A stretch of DNA of 64,000 bases from Segetibacter sp. (GTDB lineage: Bacteria > Bacteroidota > Bacteroidia > Chitinophagales > Chitinophagaceae), in the NCBI RefSeq assembly GCF_025963695.1, contig NZ_JAOQAH010000097.1, positions 1 through 64,000 on the forward strand, in the 5' to 3' direction. Both the position numbers and the translations under genes were made by a program. This document shows, piece after piece, positions 1-8,923 of this stretch; positions within the stretch are counted from its first letter, which is position 1, and every line of letters begins with the position of its first letter. The notes beneath the pieces were generated by a model. It saw only the letters and a program-made list of their open reading frames with translations. It did no database searches and had not been told where the DNA came from.

Positions 1-710
1 GTCACATACGAACTCATATCGCTGGCAAGGTATAATGTAGTGTCTGCAACTTCTTCTGCTTTTGCAAAACGGCCAAGTGGAATTTTTTGCAAAAACGCTG
101 TTGAAGCCTCCCCTTCTTTAAGGTAATTTGTCATATCAGTTTCAACAAATCCCGGAGCTATTGCATTACAACGAATGTTTCTGCTGCCCACTTCAAGTGC
201 CATAGATTTTGTAAAACCAATAATACCCGCCTTTGATGCAGCATAACTACTTTGCCCTGCATTACCCCGAATTCCAATAATTGAACTCATGTTGATGATG
301 CTGCCCTTTCTAGCTTTCATCATCGGCTTTATCACCTGCTTGGTCATATTAAAAACACTCTTCAGGTTGGTCGTCATTACATCATCCCACTGCTCGGGGG
401 TCATACGCAGTAAAAGATTATCCTTACTTATTCCGGCATTATTTACACATACGTCTATTGTTCCAAATTCCTTAATTGCCGCATTTACCATTGCCTCACA
501 TTCCGCAAAAACACCTGCATTACTTTTATAAGCTTTTGCTTTCACGCCAAGTTCTTTAAGGCGCACTTCCAAAGCTTCTGCTTTCTCGTCACTACTTACA
601 TAAGTAAACGCAATACTGGCTCCATGCGCTGCTAATTTTAAAGCAATCGCCTCGCCTATACCGCGGCTTGCGCCTGTAACAATCGCAACTTTCCCTTCAA
701 GAAGTTTCAT
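1..710 (-). CDS. fabG: 3-oxoacyl-ACP reductase FabG (3' end cut by window edge)
   Basis: NADPH-dependent short-chain dehydrogenase that reduces 3-oxoacyl-ACP in cytoplasmic type II fatty acid synthesis. Reading the minus strand from 710 gives MKLLEGKVAIVTGASRGIG, with the TGxxxGxG cofactor motif at the N-terminus. The catalytic region reads NMSSIIGIRGNAGQSSYAASK, with active-site Ser, Tyr and Lys. The frame stays open to base 1, ending in TLYLASDMSSYV, so only about 15-20 C-terminal residues should be missing. A second ATG two codons upstream (716) is an alternative start. No partner fatty-acid gene is visible. The next gene on this strand (GH3) is more than 500 bp upstream, so fabG probably has its own promoter. 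Confidence 0.93.
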   Translation of the reverse strand, partial: MKLLEGKVAIVTGASRGIGEAIALKLAAHGASIAFTYVSSDEKAEALEVRLKELGVKAKAYKSNAGVFAECEAMVNAAIKEFGTIDVCVNNAGISKDNLLLRMTPEQWDDVMTTNLKSVFNMTKQVIKPMMKARKGSIINMSSIIGIRGNAGQSSYAASKAGIIGFTKSMALEVGSRNIRCNAIAPGFVETDMTNYLKEGEASTAFLQKIPLGRFAKAEEVADTTLYLASDMSSYV

Positions 711-754
711 ATGCATGTTTTAATTATGGAGTGAGCAAAAGTAAATAAATTGAA

Positions 755-780
755 CATCCTTGCGTCGCACCCTTGTACTT
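755..780 (+). repeat. Dispersed intergenic repeat, copy R1
   Basis: Copy of the recurrent element with core CATCCTTGCGTCGCAC followed by CCTTGTACTT. It faces copy R2 (1181-1200), an inverted partner about 400 bp away, inside the fabG-GH3 intergenic region. Function unknown; see findings. Confidence 0.8.
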
Positions 781-1180
781 TTTATTCTTCCGTCAACAAC
801 CACGTTTTTAATAGATGACCTTAACAAGCAATGCACTTAGTAACAAAAGAGAAAATACCCTGGTAGCCAAAAGCATTTGCTTTTGCTCTTACAACAAAAA
901 AATGGAAACAAAAATATGGTCCAGGTATTTGTAAACTAAACAATGAAAAAACAGGTTCTTTGAAAGAATGGAGGCCGGCAATCATTTGAAGGAAGTTGTC
1001 TTGCCGAACCATTTTCGCGCCGAACCCACCAAACACCTTCTTCAATTAATACCGACGGAATGTCCATGCTAAAAAACCAGCCCTAGTATTTTGAACACTG
1101 GTAAACTGAAGTATTGAGATTGTAAGTAGGCCGGGATTTAATATTCGAACGGCCAGTACAGCTAAAGGTTTACAGACGAA

Positions 1181-1200
1181 CGAAATGCGACGCAACGATG
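1181..1200 (-). repeat. Dispersed intergenic repeat, copy R2
   Basis: Minus-strand copy with core CATCGTTGCGTCGCA. Its inner flank (TTCGTTCGTC on the minus strand) resembles those of R4 and R7 rather than the CTTGTAC flank of the other copies, suggesting two classes of element end. Confidence 0.75.
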
Positions 1201-1254
1201 ATGCTATAAAATACAACTGCCTGTACCCTTATAAATATCAAATTATACTTTTTA

Positions 1255-2805
1255 TCAAAAACACTTGCTTACTTGTTCGCTGTTTGCAATAGCAAGTATC
1301 TCTTCAATATATTTTCTATCGTTACTTAAACGCGGCACTTTATGCTGTCCGCCGAGTTTGCCCTTGCTTTTTAACCATTCTTCGAAAACGTACTTCTTTA
1401 GCGACTGAACTACCGGCATCTTCAGCGCGATGTCTTTATGGCGCTTTGCCTCATAATCGCTATTGACGTTTTTTAAAGCAGTATCGAGTTCGTAGGTAAA
1501 CAGGCCAAGGTCGGAAGGAGCTTTTTCAAATTCAATTAACCACTCGTGACCTCCATTTCCATGCTCGCTAAAATAAATGGGTCCGGCAGTGTAGTCTTTT
1601 ACAATAGCGCCGGTTTTTTCACTGGCTGCCGCAATTGCACGGTCAGAGTTGTCAACGATAACTTCTTCGCCAAAGGCATTTATAAAGTGTTTTATCCGAC
1701 CTGAAACTTTAATCTTAAAAGGAGCCTTTGAAGTAAACTGAATAGTATCGCCAATAAGGTATCTCCATAATCCACCGTTCGAGCTGATAACTACTGCATA
1801 GTTCCTCCCGATTTCGACTTCATCTAGTTGCAGGGTTTGTGGCTTTTCCTTTCCATATTCTTCTACAGGCATAAACTCGTAGAAAATGCCATGCTGCAAA
1901 AACAGTAGCATCCCTTCTTCAGTAGGGTTGTTCTGGGCTGCAAAAAATCCTTCGCTCGCATTATATAGATCCAGGTAGTGTATAGGAGCGCCAATTAGTT
2001 TTTCAAACTGTTCCCTGTAAGGTGTAAAAGAAACGCCTCCATGTATGTAGAGCTCCAGGTTCGGCCAAACTTCTTTCAGGTATTGTTTGCCGGTAATTTC
2101 GAGTATTCTTTTAATTAATACTACCGTCCAGGTAGGCACCCCACTAATGCTGGTTACATTTTCTACAATGGTCGTTTCGGCAAGTTTTTCAATCTTGGTC
2201 TCCCATTCGTCTAATAAGGCAATAGATAATTCCGGCGTTCTTAACCAGTGGCCCCAGAAAGGTGTATTCTGCATTAGTACCGCACTCAGATCTCCGTATT
2301 GTGTTTCTTCATTTAATTTACTAACCTGGTGGCTTCCTCCAATAACAAGACCCTTACCCATCAAAAGGTCGCTATCAGGATTATAATTGTAGTATAAAGT
2401 CAGTACGTCTTTTGCACCCTGAAAATGGCTCTCCTCAAGGCTCTCGTCTGAGACAGGGATGAACTTACTTTTCTCACTTGTTGTACCGCTACTCTTTGCA
2501 AACCATGTTATTGGGGTGTTCCAAAGCAGGTTCTGTTCACCTTGCATGCACCGCTCGATGTAGGGTTTCAGATCGTCGTATTCATGAATGGGAACGGCTT
2601 CTTTAAAACTTTTAAGGGTATATAAATTTTCGAAACCAAATTTCCGTCCGATTTCTGTATACTGGGCAGAGGTTATCAAATCCTGCAATAATTCGAACTG
2701 AACAGTCACCGGGTTATTCATCCAATGTTCAATTCTCCAAAGCCTAAATCTGGCTAATCTTGATATGGCAGGGCTTAAAAGTCTCATTAAATTTATTAAT
2801 GGCAA
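1255..2805 (-). CDS. GH3 family acyl-acid-amido synthetase-like protein
   Basis: 516-residue member of the GH3 family. The plant members are adenylating enzymes of the ANL type that conjugate amino acids to acyl acids. Visible motifs are the ATP-binding loop SSGTTSEKSKFIP (residues 105-117), YNASEG (281-286), and a later YLIGDTIQF block, all in the family order and at about family length. The bacterial substrate is not established, so I assign no reaction. The ATG at 2805 is followed directly by a well-conserved N-terminal helix region. The gene stands alone on the minus strand, with the beta-lactamase-like gene divergent to it. Confidence 0.88.
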   Translation of the reverse strand: MPLINLMRLLSPAISRLARFRLWRIEHWMNNPVTVQFELLQDLITSAQYTEIGRKFGFENLYTLKSFKEAVPIHEYDDLKPYIERCMQGEQNLLWNTPITWFAKSSGTTSEKSKFIPVSDESLEESHFQGAKDVLTLYYNYNPDSDLLMGKGLVIGGSHQVSKLNEETQYGDLSAVLMQNTPFWGHWLRTPELSIALLDEWETKIEKLAETTIVENVTSISGVPTWTVVLIKRILEITGKQYLKEVWPNLELYIHGGVSFTPYREQFEKLIGAPIHYLDLYNASEGFFAAQNNPTEEGMLLFLQHGIFYEFMPVEEYGKEKPQTLQLDEVEIGRNYAVVISSNGGLWRYLIGDTIQFTSKAPFKIKVSGRIKHFINAFGEEVIVDNSDRAIAAASEKTGAIVKDYTAGPIYFSEHGNGGHEWLIEFEKAPSDLGLFTYELDTALKNVNSDYEAKRHKDIALKMPVVQSLKKYVFEEWLKSKGKLGGQHKVPRLSNDRKYIEEILAIANSEQVSKCF

Positions 2806-2965
2806 ATATATATATGATACTAAAACTGCCGTGATTAATTTAAGCTTGTGTTAACGCTTACGATGCCGCGGCAATGAATCTCGAATACTAATCCTATAGT
2901 TATGCAATGGAACTAGCAACGTTGAAACATAAGAATCAAAACAAATTCATCAGATTACTGTTCTC

Positions 2966-2973
2966 TATCTTTG
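2966..2973 (+). promoter_or_regulatory. Putative sigma-A -7 box for the beta-lactamase-like gene
   Basis: TATCTTTG matches the Bacteroidota TAnnTTTG consensus and ends 14 bp before the ATG at 2988, implying a very short leader. No clear -33 TTTG is seen. Confidence 0.55.
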
Positions 2974-2987
2974 CAAAAAATTTTTAA

Positions 2988-3803
2988 ATGAGGAATTGGT
3001 TATACTTTCTATTGTTGACGTTTACTATTGCCTCTTGCGGACAGAATAATGTAATTGTTGATAATAGTCTTAAAAAGTTCTTTGACGATAATCACGTACA
3101 AGGCACTTTCGGTTTGTTTAATAATGGTAACGGAAAGTTTACTATCTACAATTTAAACCGTTTTAAAGATAGCGCTTACTTGCCTGCATCTACATTTAAA
3201 ATCATCAACTCTCTTATTGCGCTGGAAAGCGGTAAGATAACGGACGAAAAAATGGTGATCAAGTGGGATGGTATACAGCGCAATGTCGCAGAATGGAACC
3301 GCGATCTGAGTATGGAACAGGCTTTCAAGGCTTCCGCCGTCCCCTACTACCAGGAAGTAGCGAGGCGAATTGGAAAGGACACAATGCAATTTTGGCTTGA
3401 TACCCTGGGCTACGGATCAAGGTATCAGAAACCAAAGATTGGAAAGGTTGATACTTTCTGGCTTGATAATTCTGTAAAGGTTACCGCCGATGAACAGTTA
3501 GGGTTAGTTAAAAAACTTTATTTTGATCAGTTGCCTTTCCAAAAAAGGAGTATGCGGATTATGAGGGACGTGATGGTTATGGAGAAGAACTCTAATTACA
3601 CCCTTGCTTATAAAACCGGGTGGGGCTTTCGTGAAAACGGCAACTCATTGGGTTGGATAGTTGGGTGGGTGGTAGAAAACCAACATCCTTATTTTTTTTC
3701 ATTAAATCTGGAGGGGCCGCAGAACATGCAAATGGCTGAAACCAGAATCAATATTTTGAAGGGAATCTTAAAACAACTAGGTTTCCTGGCTGGCACAATG
3801 TGA
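2988..3803 (+). CDS. Class D (OXA-like) beta-lactamase family lipoprotein
   Basis: 271 residues of the penicillin-binding/class D beta-lactamase fold. The N-terminus is a lipoprotein signal with the lipobox IASC (Cys17), so the mature protein should be membrane-anchored outside the cytoplasm. Motifs in order: STFK (68-71, nucleophile Ser68 and the Lys that is carbamylated in OXA enzymes), SAV (116-118), YGS (142-144) where OXA enzymes usually have YGN, FWLDNSVKVTADEQ (157-170), and KTG (209-211). The complete motif set supports a serine acyl-enzyme. The altered YGN motif leaves open whether it hydrolyses beta-lactams efficiently or acts as a sensor. It lies 68 bp upstream of batB on the same strand, with no sign of recent transfer. 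Confidence 0.87.
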   Translation: MRNWLYFLLLTFTIASCGQNNVIVDNSLKKFFDDNHVQGTFGLFNNGNGKFTIYNLNRFKDSAYLPASTFKIINSLIALESGKITDEKMVIKWDGIQRNVAEWNRDLSMEQAFKASAVPYYQEVARRIGKDTMQFWLDTLGYGSRYQKPKIGKVDTFWLDNSVKVTADEQLGLVKKLYFDQLPFQKRSMRIMRDVMVMEKNSNYTLAYKTGWGFRENGNSLGWIVGWVVENQHPYFFSLNLEGPQNMQMAETRINILKGILKQLGFLAGTM

Positions 3804-3870
3804 TTGGTTCATTTTTTGTTTTCCTTAGTAAACATCGGTGTAGCTTGCGCTAAATGCACTTTTTTATTTA

Positions 3871-4881
3871 ATGGTATCATTTCAAAATACAGACTTTTTA
3901 CTCGGGCTCTTAGTCCTAATTCCTGTCACATTACTATTTGTAATGGTTCTTCGGTGGAAGAAAAAAGTAAAAAAGCAAATCGGAGATGAAGAGTTGGTTA
4001 ACTCACTTACTTCTGATTATTCTCCTACATATTTCAATTATAAATTTCTTTTAATTCTTGCTGCCCTGGCTTTATGCATTATTGGCGCAGCAAATATGAG
4101 AACGCCGGCGCCGGGAAATACTGGCAACAGGGCAGGTGTAGATGTAATGGTAGCGCTGGATGTAAGTAATAGCATGCTGGCACAAGACGTTAAACCAAAC
4201 CGTTTAGAAAGAGCCAAACAAGTTCTGGGAAAGATCATAGACAAGATGGGCAATAACCGGATGGGAATGGTAGTGTTTGCTGGCCAGGCTTTTCTGCAGA
4301 TGCCGCTTACAACTGATCTTGCTGCTGCTAAACTATATGTTTCGAATGCCAGTACAGATGCTGTACCAACTCAGGGTACTGTGATTGGAGATGCACTAAG
4401 ATTATGCAATACCTCGTTAGATACGAAGGAAAAAAAATATAAAGCAATTATACTTATTTCTGACGGTGAAGATCATGATGAAAAGGCGACCGCTATTGTA
4501 AAAAACTTGCAAGACAATGGAGTAGTAGTGCATACTATAGGAATTGGCTCTCCTGACGGGGCACCCATTTTTGATCCCGGGGCGAATGATTTCAAAAAAG
4601 ATGAAAGTGGAAACACTGTAGTATCAAAATTAAACGAGCACGATCTTCAGCTTATTGCAACACAAACAGGCGGCGAGTATCATTTGTTCTCTACCTCAGA
4701 TGAGGTTGCAAGCAGGGTTGTTGCATCAATAGATCAAATGGAAAAGAAACAAATAGGGGGAACCGGGATAAGGGTTTATAATTCTTTCTTCCAATGGTTT
4801 TTATTGATTGCTGTTATTTTCCTTTTGCTTGAAATAATTATTCCTGAACGAAAAATGAAGTGGTTCACATGGGGAAAATAG
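3871..4881 (+). CDS. batB: BatB-like von Willebrand factor A membrane protein
   Basis: 336 residues with a hydrophobic N-terminal segment (about 8-27), a second helix (58-75), a vWA domain and a C-terminal helix (about 310-325). The MIDAS signature DVSNS (97-101) is intact, with downstream PTQGT and SDGED supplying the Thr and Asp ligands. This is the arrangement of the Bacteroides aerotolerance proteins BatA/BatB: a periplasmic metal-dependent adhesion domain between membrane anchors. It overlaps the TPR gene batC, as in Bat operons. MoxR, the DUF58 protein, BatA and BatD are not in this window, so the operon is split. The biochemical role of Bat proteins is not settled. Confidence 0.85.
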   Translation: MVSFQNTDFLLGLLVLIPVTLLFVMVLRWKKKVKKQIGDEELVNSLTSDYSPTYFNYKFLLILAALALCIIGAANMRTPAPGNTGNRAGVDVMVALDVSNSMLAQDVKPNRLERAKQVLGKIIDKMGNNRMGMVVFAGQAFLQMPLTTDLAAAKLYVSNASTDAVPTQGTVIGDALRLCNTSLDTKEKKYKAIILISDGEDHDEKATAIVKNLQDNGVVVHTIGIGSPDGAPIFDPGANDFKKDESGNTVVSKLNEHDLQLIATQTGGEYHLFSTSDEVASRVVASIDQMEKKQIGGTGIRVYNSFFQWFLLIAVIFLLLEIIIPERKMKWFTWGK

Positions 4882-5498
4882 CACTTACAACATTATTCGC
4901 AATCGTTACTATAGTTGCTAATTGTCAGCAAGAAAAGCCTTTGGTAATAAAAGGCAACGAGCTGTACAAAAGACAACAATATGATAAGGCTGCCGAAGAA
5001 TACCAGAAAGCTACTGATCTAAATGACAAGAATCCGCTTGCAATGTATAATCTTGGTAATGCCCTGTACAAAGGTAAAAAGACAGAAGCTGCCGAAAAAG
5101 TGTATAGCAGCGCAGCCGATAATGCAAAGGATGCAACGGGAAAATCAAGAGCTGTTTATAATAAAGGTGTTGCATTAACACGCCAGCAGAAATTACAGGA
5201 AAGTATAAGTGCTTATAAAGACGCTCTTCGCTTAATTCCTACAGATGAGGAAGCAAGGCAAAACCTGCAAAAAGCGCTAAATGAATTAAAAAAGCAGCAA
5301 CAACCTAAGGAGGATAAGAAAAAACAGGATAAGGACAACCAGAAGCAAAAGCCAAACGACCAGCCCAAAAATAAAAGCAAGCTCAATCAAAAACAGGCTG
5401 AACAAATGCTGAATTCCTTAAGACAGGAAGAGAAAAAGCTGCAACAGGGTATCCAGAAAAAAAATAATACCGGCGGTGCAAATAGCAAAGATTGGTAG
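4869..5498 (+). CDS. batC: BatC-like TPR protein
   Basis: About 209 residues: a signal-like N-terminus (possible lipobox VANC), then TPR repeats from about residue 25 to 140 with the typical AxYNLGNALY pattern, then a long Lys/Gln/Asn-rich tail. I prefer the ATG at 4869 over the in-frame GTG at 4860 because the signal sequence begins there. Either start overlaps the 3' end of batB (13 or 22 nt), which implies translational coupling. Paired with BatB it fits the Bat complex at the envelope. The charged tail probably lies outside the folded domain. Confidence 0.82.
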   Translation: MGKIALTTLFAIVTIVANCQQEKPLVIKGNELYKRQQYDKAAEEYQKATDLNDKNPLAMYNLGNALYKGKKTEAAEKVYSSAADNAKDATGKSRAVYNKGVALTRQQKLQESISAYKDALRLIPTDEEARQNLQKALNELKKQQQPKEDKKKQDKDNQKQKPNDQPKNKSKLNQKQAEQMLNSLRQEEKKLQQGIQKKNNTGGANSKDW

Positions 5499-5504
5499 CG
5501 GATC

Positions 5505-5565
5505 AATTAGGAATTTATCAATTTGAAAGCCTTCTTCGTAACTCCTAAGTACCCAATTCCTAATT
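5505..5565. repeat. Perfect 11-bp inverted repeat between batC and ispG
   Basis: AATTAGGAATT (5505-5515) and AATTCCTAATT (5555-5565) are perfect reverse complements separated by 39 bp. There is no T-run, so it is not a typical intrinsic terminator. It lies 10 bp before the ispG start codon. Confidence 0.6.
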
Positions 5566-5575
5566 TAATATCATC

Positions 5576-7624
5576 ATGCAATTATATTGTAACTCCTTAA
5601 CGGAATATAAAAGATTAGTTACCCGCGAAGTCAAAGTTGGAGATCTGGTATTGGGAAATAACCACCCAATAAGGCTTCAAACCATGACTACTACTGATAC
5701 CATGGATACAATTGGTACTGTTGAACAAACAATCCGTTGTATTGAAGCTGGTGCTGAGTTGGTTCGCATCACTGCGCCAAGCAAAAAAGAGGCAGAAAAC
5801 CTACGCAACATAAAAGAAGAACTGAGACGACGGGGCTATACAACCCCGTTGATTGCAGACATACACTTTACCCCCAACGCCGCGGAGATTGCGGCGAGAA
5901 TTATTGAAAAAGTACGCGTTAACCCAGGCAATTACGTCGACAAAAAAAAGTTTGAATTTATTGAATATACCGACCTCGAATACAACGAGGAAATAGACCG
6001 CATCAGGGAGCGCTTTACACCTCTTGTAAAAATTTGCCGCGAGTATGGAACAGCTATGCGCATTGGAACCAATCACGGCAGTTTAAGCGATCGTATTATG
6101 AGCCGCTACGGCGACACGCCAATGGGCATGGTAGAAAGTGCGATGGAGTTTTTACGTATAGCAAGAGCAGAAAGTTATCACAGTATTGTGCTTAGCATGA
6201 AGAGTAGCAACCCCCAGGTTATGGTACAAGCTTACCGGTTGCTTATTCAGCAAATGATGCAGGAGTTTAACGAATGTTACCCTTTACATCTCGGCGTAAC
6301 CGAGGCTGGTGATGGCGAAGATGGAAGGGTTAAAAGTGCCGCAGGCATCGGTACGTTATTAGAAGACGGCATCGGCGATACTATTCGCGTAAGCCTTACC
6401 GAAGATCCCGAATTTGAAATACCCGTTTGTCGTGATCTTGTTAAAAGATATGAACCCAAGCCGACGACAGGCAGCAACACTCATCTGCCATCTGTCAACA
6501 CTCAACTGTCAACTTCTTCCCCTGTCATTCCCCCTGTCGACAAAATTCCGTACGATCCCTTTATTTATAAAAGACGAGCCACCTTTGCTGTAGATAATAT
6601 TGGAGAAAAACATGTACCGGTCGTAATTGCTGACTTTAGTAAAATAGATAAAATTTCGCCGGCACATCTGCAAAGTATTGGCTATACCTACAATGAAGCA
6701 ACAGATAAATGGACTATCAGCGATGCTGCTGCTGACTATGTTTTTACCGGCAACCAAATGTTGTCTTTCGCGTTGCCGGGCACATTAAAGGTGATTGTAT
6801 ATCCCAGCGCGTGGCTGCAGGCCGAAGACAAAACAAAGTACTTTCCCATATATCAGGATAGTGGTTATGTAAAAGCCGATATAAGAAGCCACCTCAATTT
6901 TGTAATGATTGACTGCTTTAACGACAGCACGTCTGTAAATGACTTTACTCATTTAGATGCGTTCGCTAATGACCCGACTGTCGTGCTTTGTCTTAGCAGC
7001 ACACATCCTCACCCAATGCCCGCAGTCCGTCGAATGTTCATGGAATTAGAGCTTAGAAACATGCACAATCCTGCGGTAATTATTTGTAACAGTTACTGGC
7101 AAACTGCTGATGAACATCTCATTCATTATGCTACTGAATGTGGTGCTCTTTTGCTAGACGGTTTCGGTGATGGCATTTGTCTTGGTATGAACAGCAATGC
7201 TTACAATAATTCTGTAAACAATGCTTCCGGCAGAAACTATTTCAACAATTCAACTGTCGAACAGTTTATCAATTCAACAGCTTTTAGCATTTTGCAGGCA
7301 ACCCGCACTCGCATTTCTAAAACTGAGTATATCTCCTGCCCTTCCTGCGGTCGAACCCTTTTTGATTTGCAGGAAACCACAGCAAAAATTCGTGCAGTTA
7401 CCAACCATTTAAAGGGGGTTAAAATTGCCATCATGGGTTGTATTGTAAACGGTCCGGGCGAGATGGCTGATGCCGATTTCGGCTATGTAGGCAGCGGTGT
7501 GGGTAAGATTACTTTGTACCGTGGTAAAGAGGTGGTAAAGCGTAATGTAAACAGCGATATTGCCGTGTCAGAATTAATCATGCTGCTAAAAGAAAGTGAT
7601 GCATGGGTCGAGCCGGCTGTTTAA
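5576..7624 (+). CDS. ispG: 4-hydroxy-3-methylbut-2-enyl-diphosphate synthase IspG, long form
   Basis: Iron-sulfur enzyme of the non-mevalonate isoprenoid pathway that converts MEcPP to HMBPP. At 682 residues it is the large form with an extra central domain, as in Bacteroidota, Chlamydiae and plants. The N-terminal TIM barrel begins with VKVGDLVLGNNHPIRLQTMT. The C-terminal 4Fe-4S domain carries CPSCGRT (about 588-594) and GCIVNGPGE (about 621-629), giving the three cluster Cys and the active-site Glu. Two low-complexity stretches (about residues 297-325 and 547-568), rich in Ser/Thr/Asn, interrupt the alignment and look like in-frame simple-repeat insertions; see findings. Translation starts at the ATG just after the inverted repeat. 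Confidence 0.95.
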   Translation: MQLYCNSLTEYKRLVTREVKVGDLVLGNNHPIRLQTMTTTDTMDTIGTVEQTIRCIEAGAELVRITAPSKKEAENLRNIKEELRRRGYTTPLIADIHFTPNAAEIAARIIEKVRVNPGNYVDKKKFEFIEYTDLEYNEEIDRIRERFTPLVKICREYGTAMRIGTNHGSLSDRIMSRYGDTPMGMVESAMEFLRIARAESYHSIVLSMKSSNPQVMVQAYRLLIQQMMQEFNECYPLHLGVTEAGDGEDGRVKSAAGIGTLLEDGIGDTIRVSLTEDPEFEIPVCRDLVKRYEPKPTTGSNTHLPSVNTQLSTSSPVIPPVDKIPYDPFIYKRRATFAVDNIGEKHVPVVIADFSKIDKISPAHLQSIGYTYNEATDKWTISDAAADYVFTGNQMLSFALPGTLKVIVYPSAWLQAEDKTKYFPIYQDSGYVKADIRSHLNFVMIDCFNDSTSVNDFTHLDAFANDPTVVLCLSSTHPHPMPAVRRMFMELELRNMHNPAVIICNSYWQTADEHLIHYATECGALLLDGFGDGICLGMNSNAYNNSVNNASGRNYFNNSTVEQFINSTAFSILQATRTRISKTEYISCPSCGRTLFDLQETTAKIRAVTNHLKGVKIAIMGCIVNGPGEMADADFGYVGSGVGKITLYRGKEVVKRNVNSDIAVSELIMLLKESDAWVEPAV

Positions 7625-7683
7625 GAATGGTTTTTTAGCCTAAGTTTTTTTCTTTTGGTACCGGCTATTGGTTTTCAATTAAA

Positions 7684-7708
7684 CATCGTTGCGTCGCACA
7701 CTGCAACG
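7684..7708 (+). repeat. Dispersed intergenic repeat, copy R3
   Basis: CATCGTTGCGTCGCACAC followed by TGCAACG. The first 15 bases form a perfect inverted repeat with copy R4 (7798-7812). It lies between convergent genes. Confidence 0.85.
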
Positions 7709-7790
7709 GCTTATTTTTTATTCATCAATCAGCACCTGTTTTTTTACCCGGCTTGAAATAAAAGGACAGATGCTAATTGATATGCCGACG

Positions 7791-7812
7791 AAGTGATTGC
7801 GACGCAACGATG
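7791..7812 (-). repeat. Dispersed intergenic repeat, copy R4
   Basis: On the minus strand it reads CATCGTTGCGTCGCAATCAC, the perfect inverted partner of R3 over 15 bp. Its outer flank resembles those of R2 and R7. Confidence 0.85.
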
Positions 7813-7858
7813 CCGCTATGAAAACAATAGCTGGAATTATAAAAATTTCATTTATTTA

Positions 7859-8923
7859 TTAATCTACTATTTCCCTCTTTACCCCGTTAATCTCCATTAT
7901 CAAATCTTCTCCATAAGCCCCGGCAGGTGTTTGGTATCCTGCTTTAAAATTACCCTCTAATATTTTTTTGGCGATAAGCAACGTGCAATAAGCAGTAAGT
8001 GTATAAGCATCGGGTCCTGACAATCTCGCTGTTCTTGTGTTTCCTGCTTTATCTGTCACTTTCCCCCAAACCAAGCTGGTTGCTTTTTCCCTCTTGGAAT
8101 CATTCAAACCGGCGGGGGCCTTGTCAATTTTCTTTTTGACAAGATTCTTTACCAGCGAGGTTCGCAAAAGCCAGTTAAACAAAAACTGGAACTTCAACAG
8201 CCAGTAAGCTGCGGGAGGTACGGCAGTATAACTTTCTATATCAGGGATGCCTGTAGTAAGATAAGCGGTATATACGTCGCCCCATGGCAGGCCCATTACA
8301 AACAACTTTTGCCCTCCCCCAAAATCAACTCTCATTCCCTTATGACCTACCGGAACAGGTGTAAGCTTGCCATCTTTCCTTACTGCTCCCGGTTCGCCTA
8401 ATTTCTGCACCGTGGTGGTAGCAGTTCCGTGAGAAAGCCCTCCGCCTGGTGTGGCAAAAGCCAACTGTAACGAGGTAGCAGACGGCAATAACTTTTTTAG
8501 AAACAGTGCAGTACAATCAGTCGGAACAACGTCGAACCCGGCCCCCGACATAATCATAACTCCAGCTTTTTTTGCAGACTCATTGTAAGAATACAACAAC
8601 TCATACACATCCATATCGCCATTAATGTCCAGGTAGTGCGCCCCCGTTTTTAAACATGCATCCGCCATTGGCTTTGCTGTATGGTCGAAAGGACCAGCAC
8701 AATGCACCACTACTTTTACCTCGCGTAGTGCAGCTTCCAACGCAGCGGTATCGCTAAGATCAAATACTTTGTAAGGCATTGTAAGTTTGTCAGCTAAAAC
8801 TTTCACCGCCTCTTTGCGTCTTCCCGCAAGAATGGGTTGCAGATCATATTCTGAAGCAAACCTTGCTATCAGTTCACCCGTATAGCCATTTGCCCCGTAA
8901 AGTAAAAATTGGTTCTGTTGCAT
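7859..8923 (-). CDS. Saccharopine-dehydrogenase-like NADP-binding oxidoreductase
   Basis: 354 residues. The N-terminal Rossmann fold has the dinucleotide loop GANGYTG (10-16), followed by AGRR and VVHCAGPF, as in the saccharopine dehydrogenase/trans-acting enoyl reductase superfamily. A GAGFDVVPTD block near residue 145 matches the family's second conserved region. The C-terminal half contains a hydrophobic segment around 240-260 that may associate with membrane. The substrate cannot be read from the sequence. Family members reduce saccharopine precursors or polyketide-type lipids, and no such pathway genes lie nearby. It is convergent with ispG and monocistronic. Confidence 0.82.
   Translation of the reverse strand: MQQNQFLLYGANGYTGELIARFASEYDLQPILAGRRKEAVKVLADKLTMPYKVFDLSDTAALEAALREVKVVVHCAGPFDHTAKPMADACLKTGAHYLDINGDMDVYELLYSYNESAKKAGVMIMSGAGFDVVPTDCTALFLKKLLPSATSLQLAFATPGGGLSHGTATTTVQKLGEPGAVRKDGKLTPVPVGHKGMRVDFGGGQKLFVMGLPWGDVYTAYLTTGIPDIESYTAVPPAAYWLLKFQFLFNWLLRTSLVKNLVKKKIDKAPAGLNDSKREKATSLVWGKVTDKAGNTRTARLSGPDAYTLTAYCTLLIAKKILEGNFKAGYQTPAGAYGEDLIMEINGVKREIVD

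Larger units (their letters stand above)
717..1254. other. Intergenic region fabG-GH3 bounded by repeats R1/R2
   Basis: About 540 bp without a convincing gene. It holds repeat copies R1 and R2 in inverted orientation. A 74-codon minus-strand frame (821-1045) lies between them, but it shows no recognisable domain and is Phe-rich. I treat it as non-coding or decayed. Confidence 0.6.
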
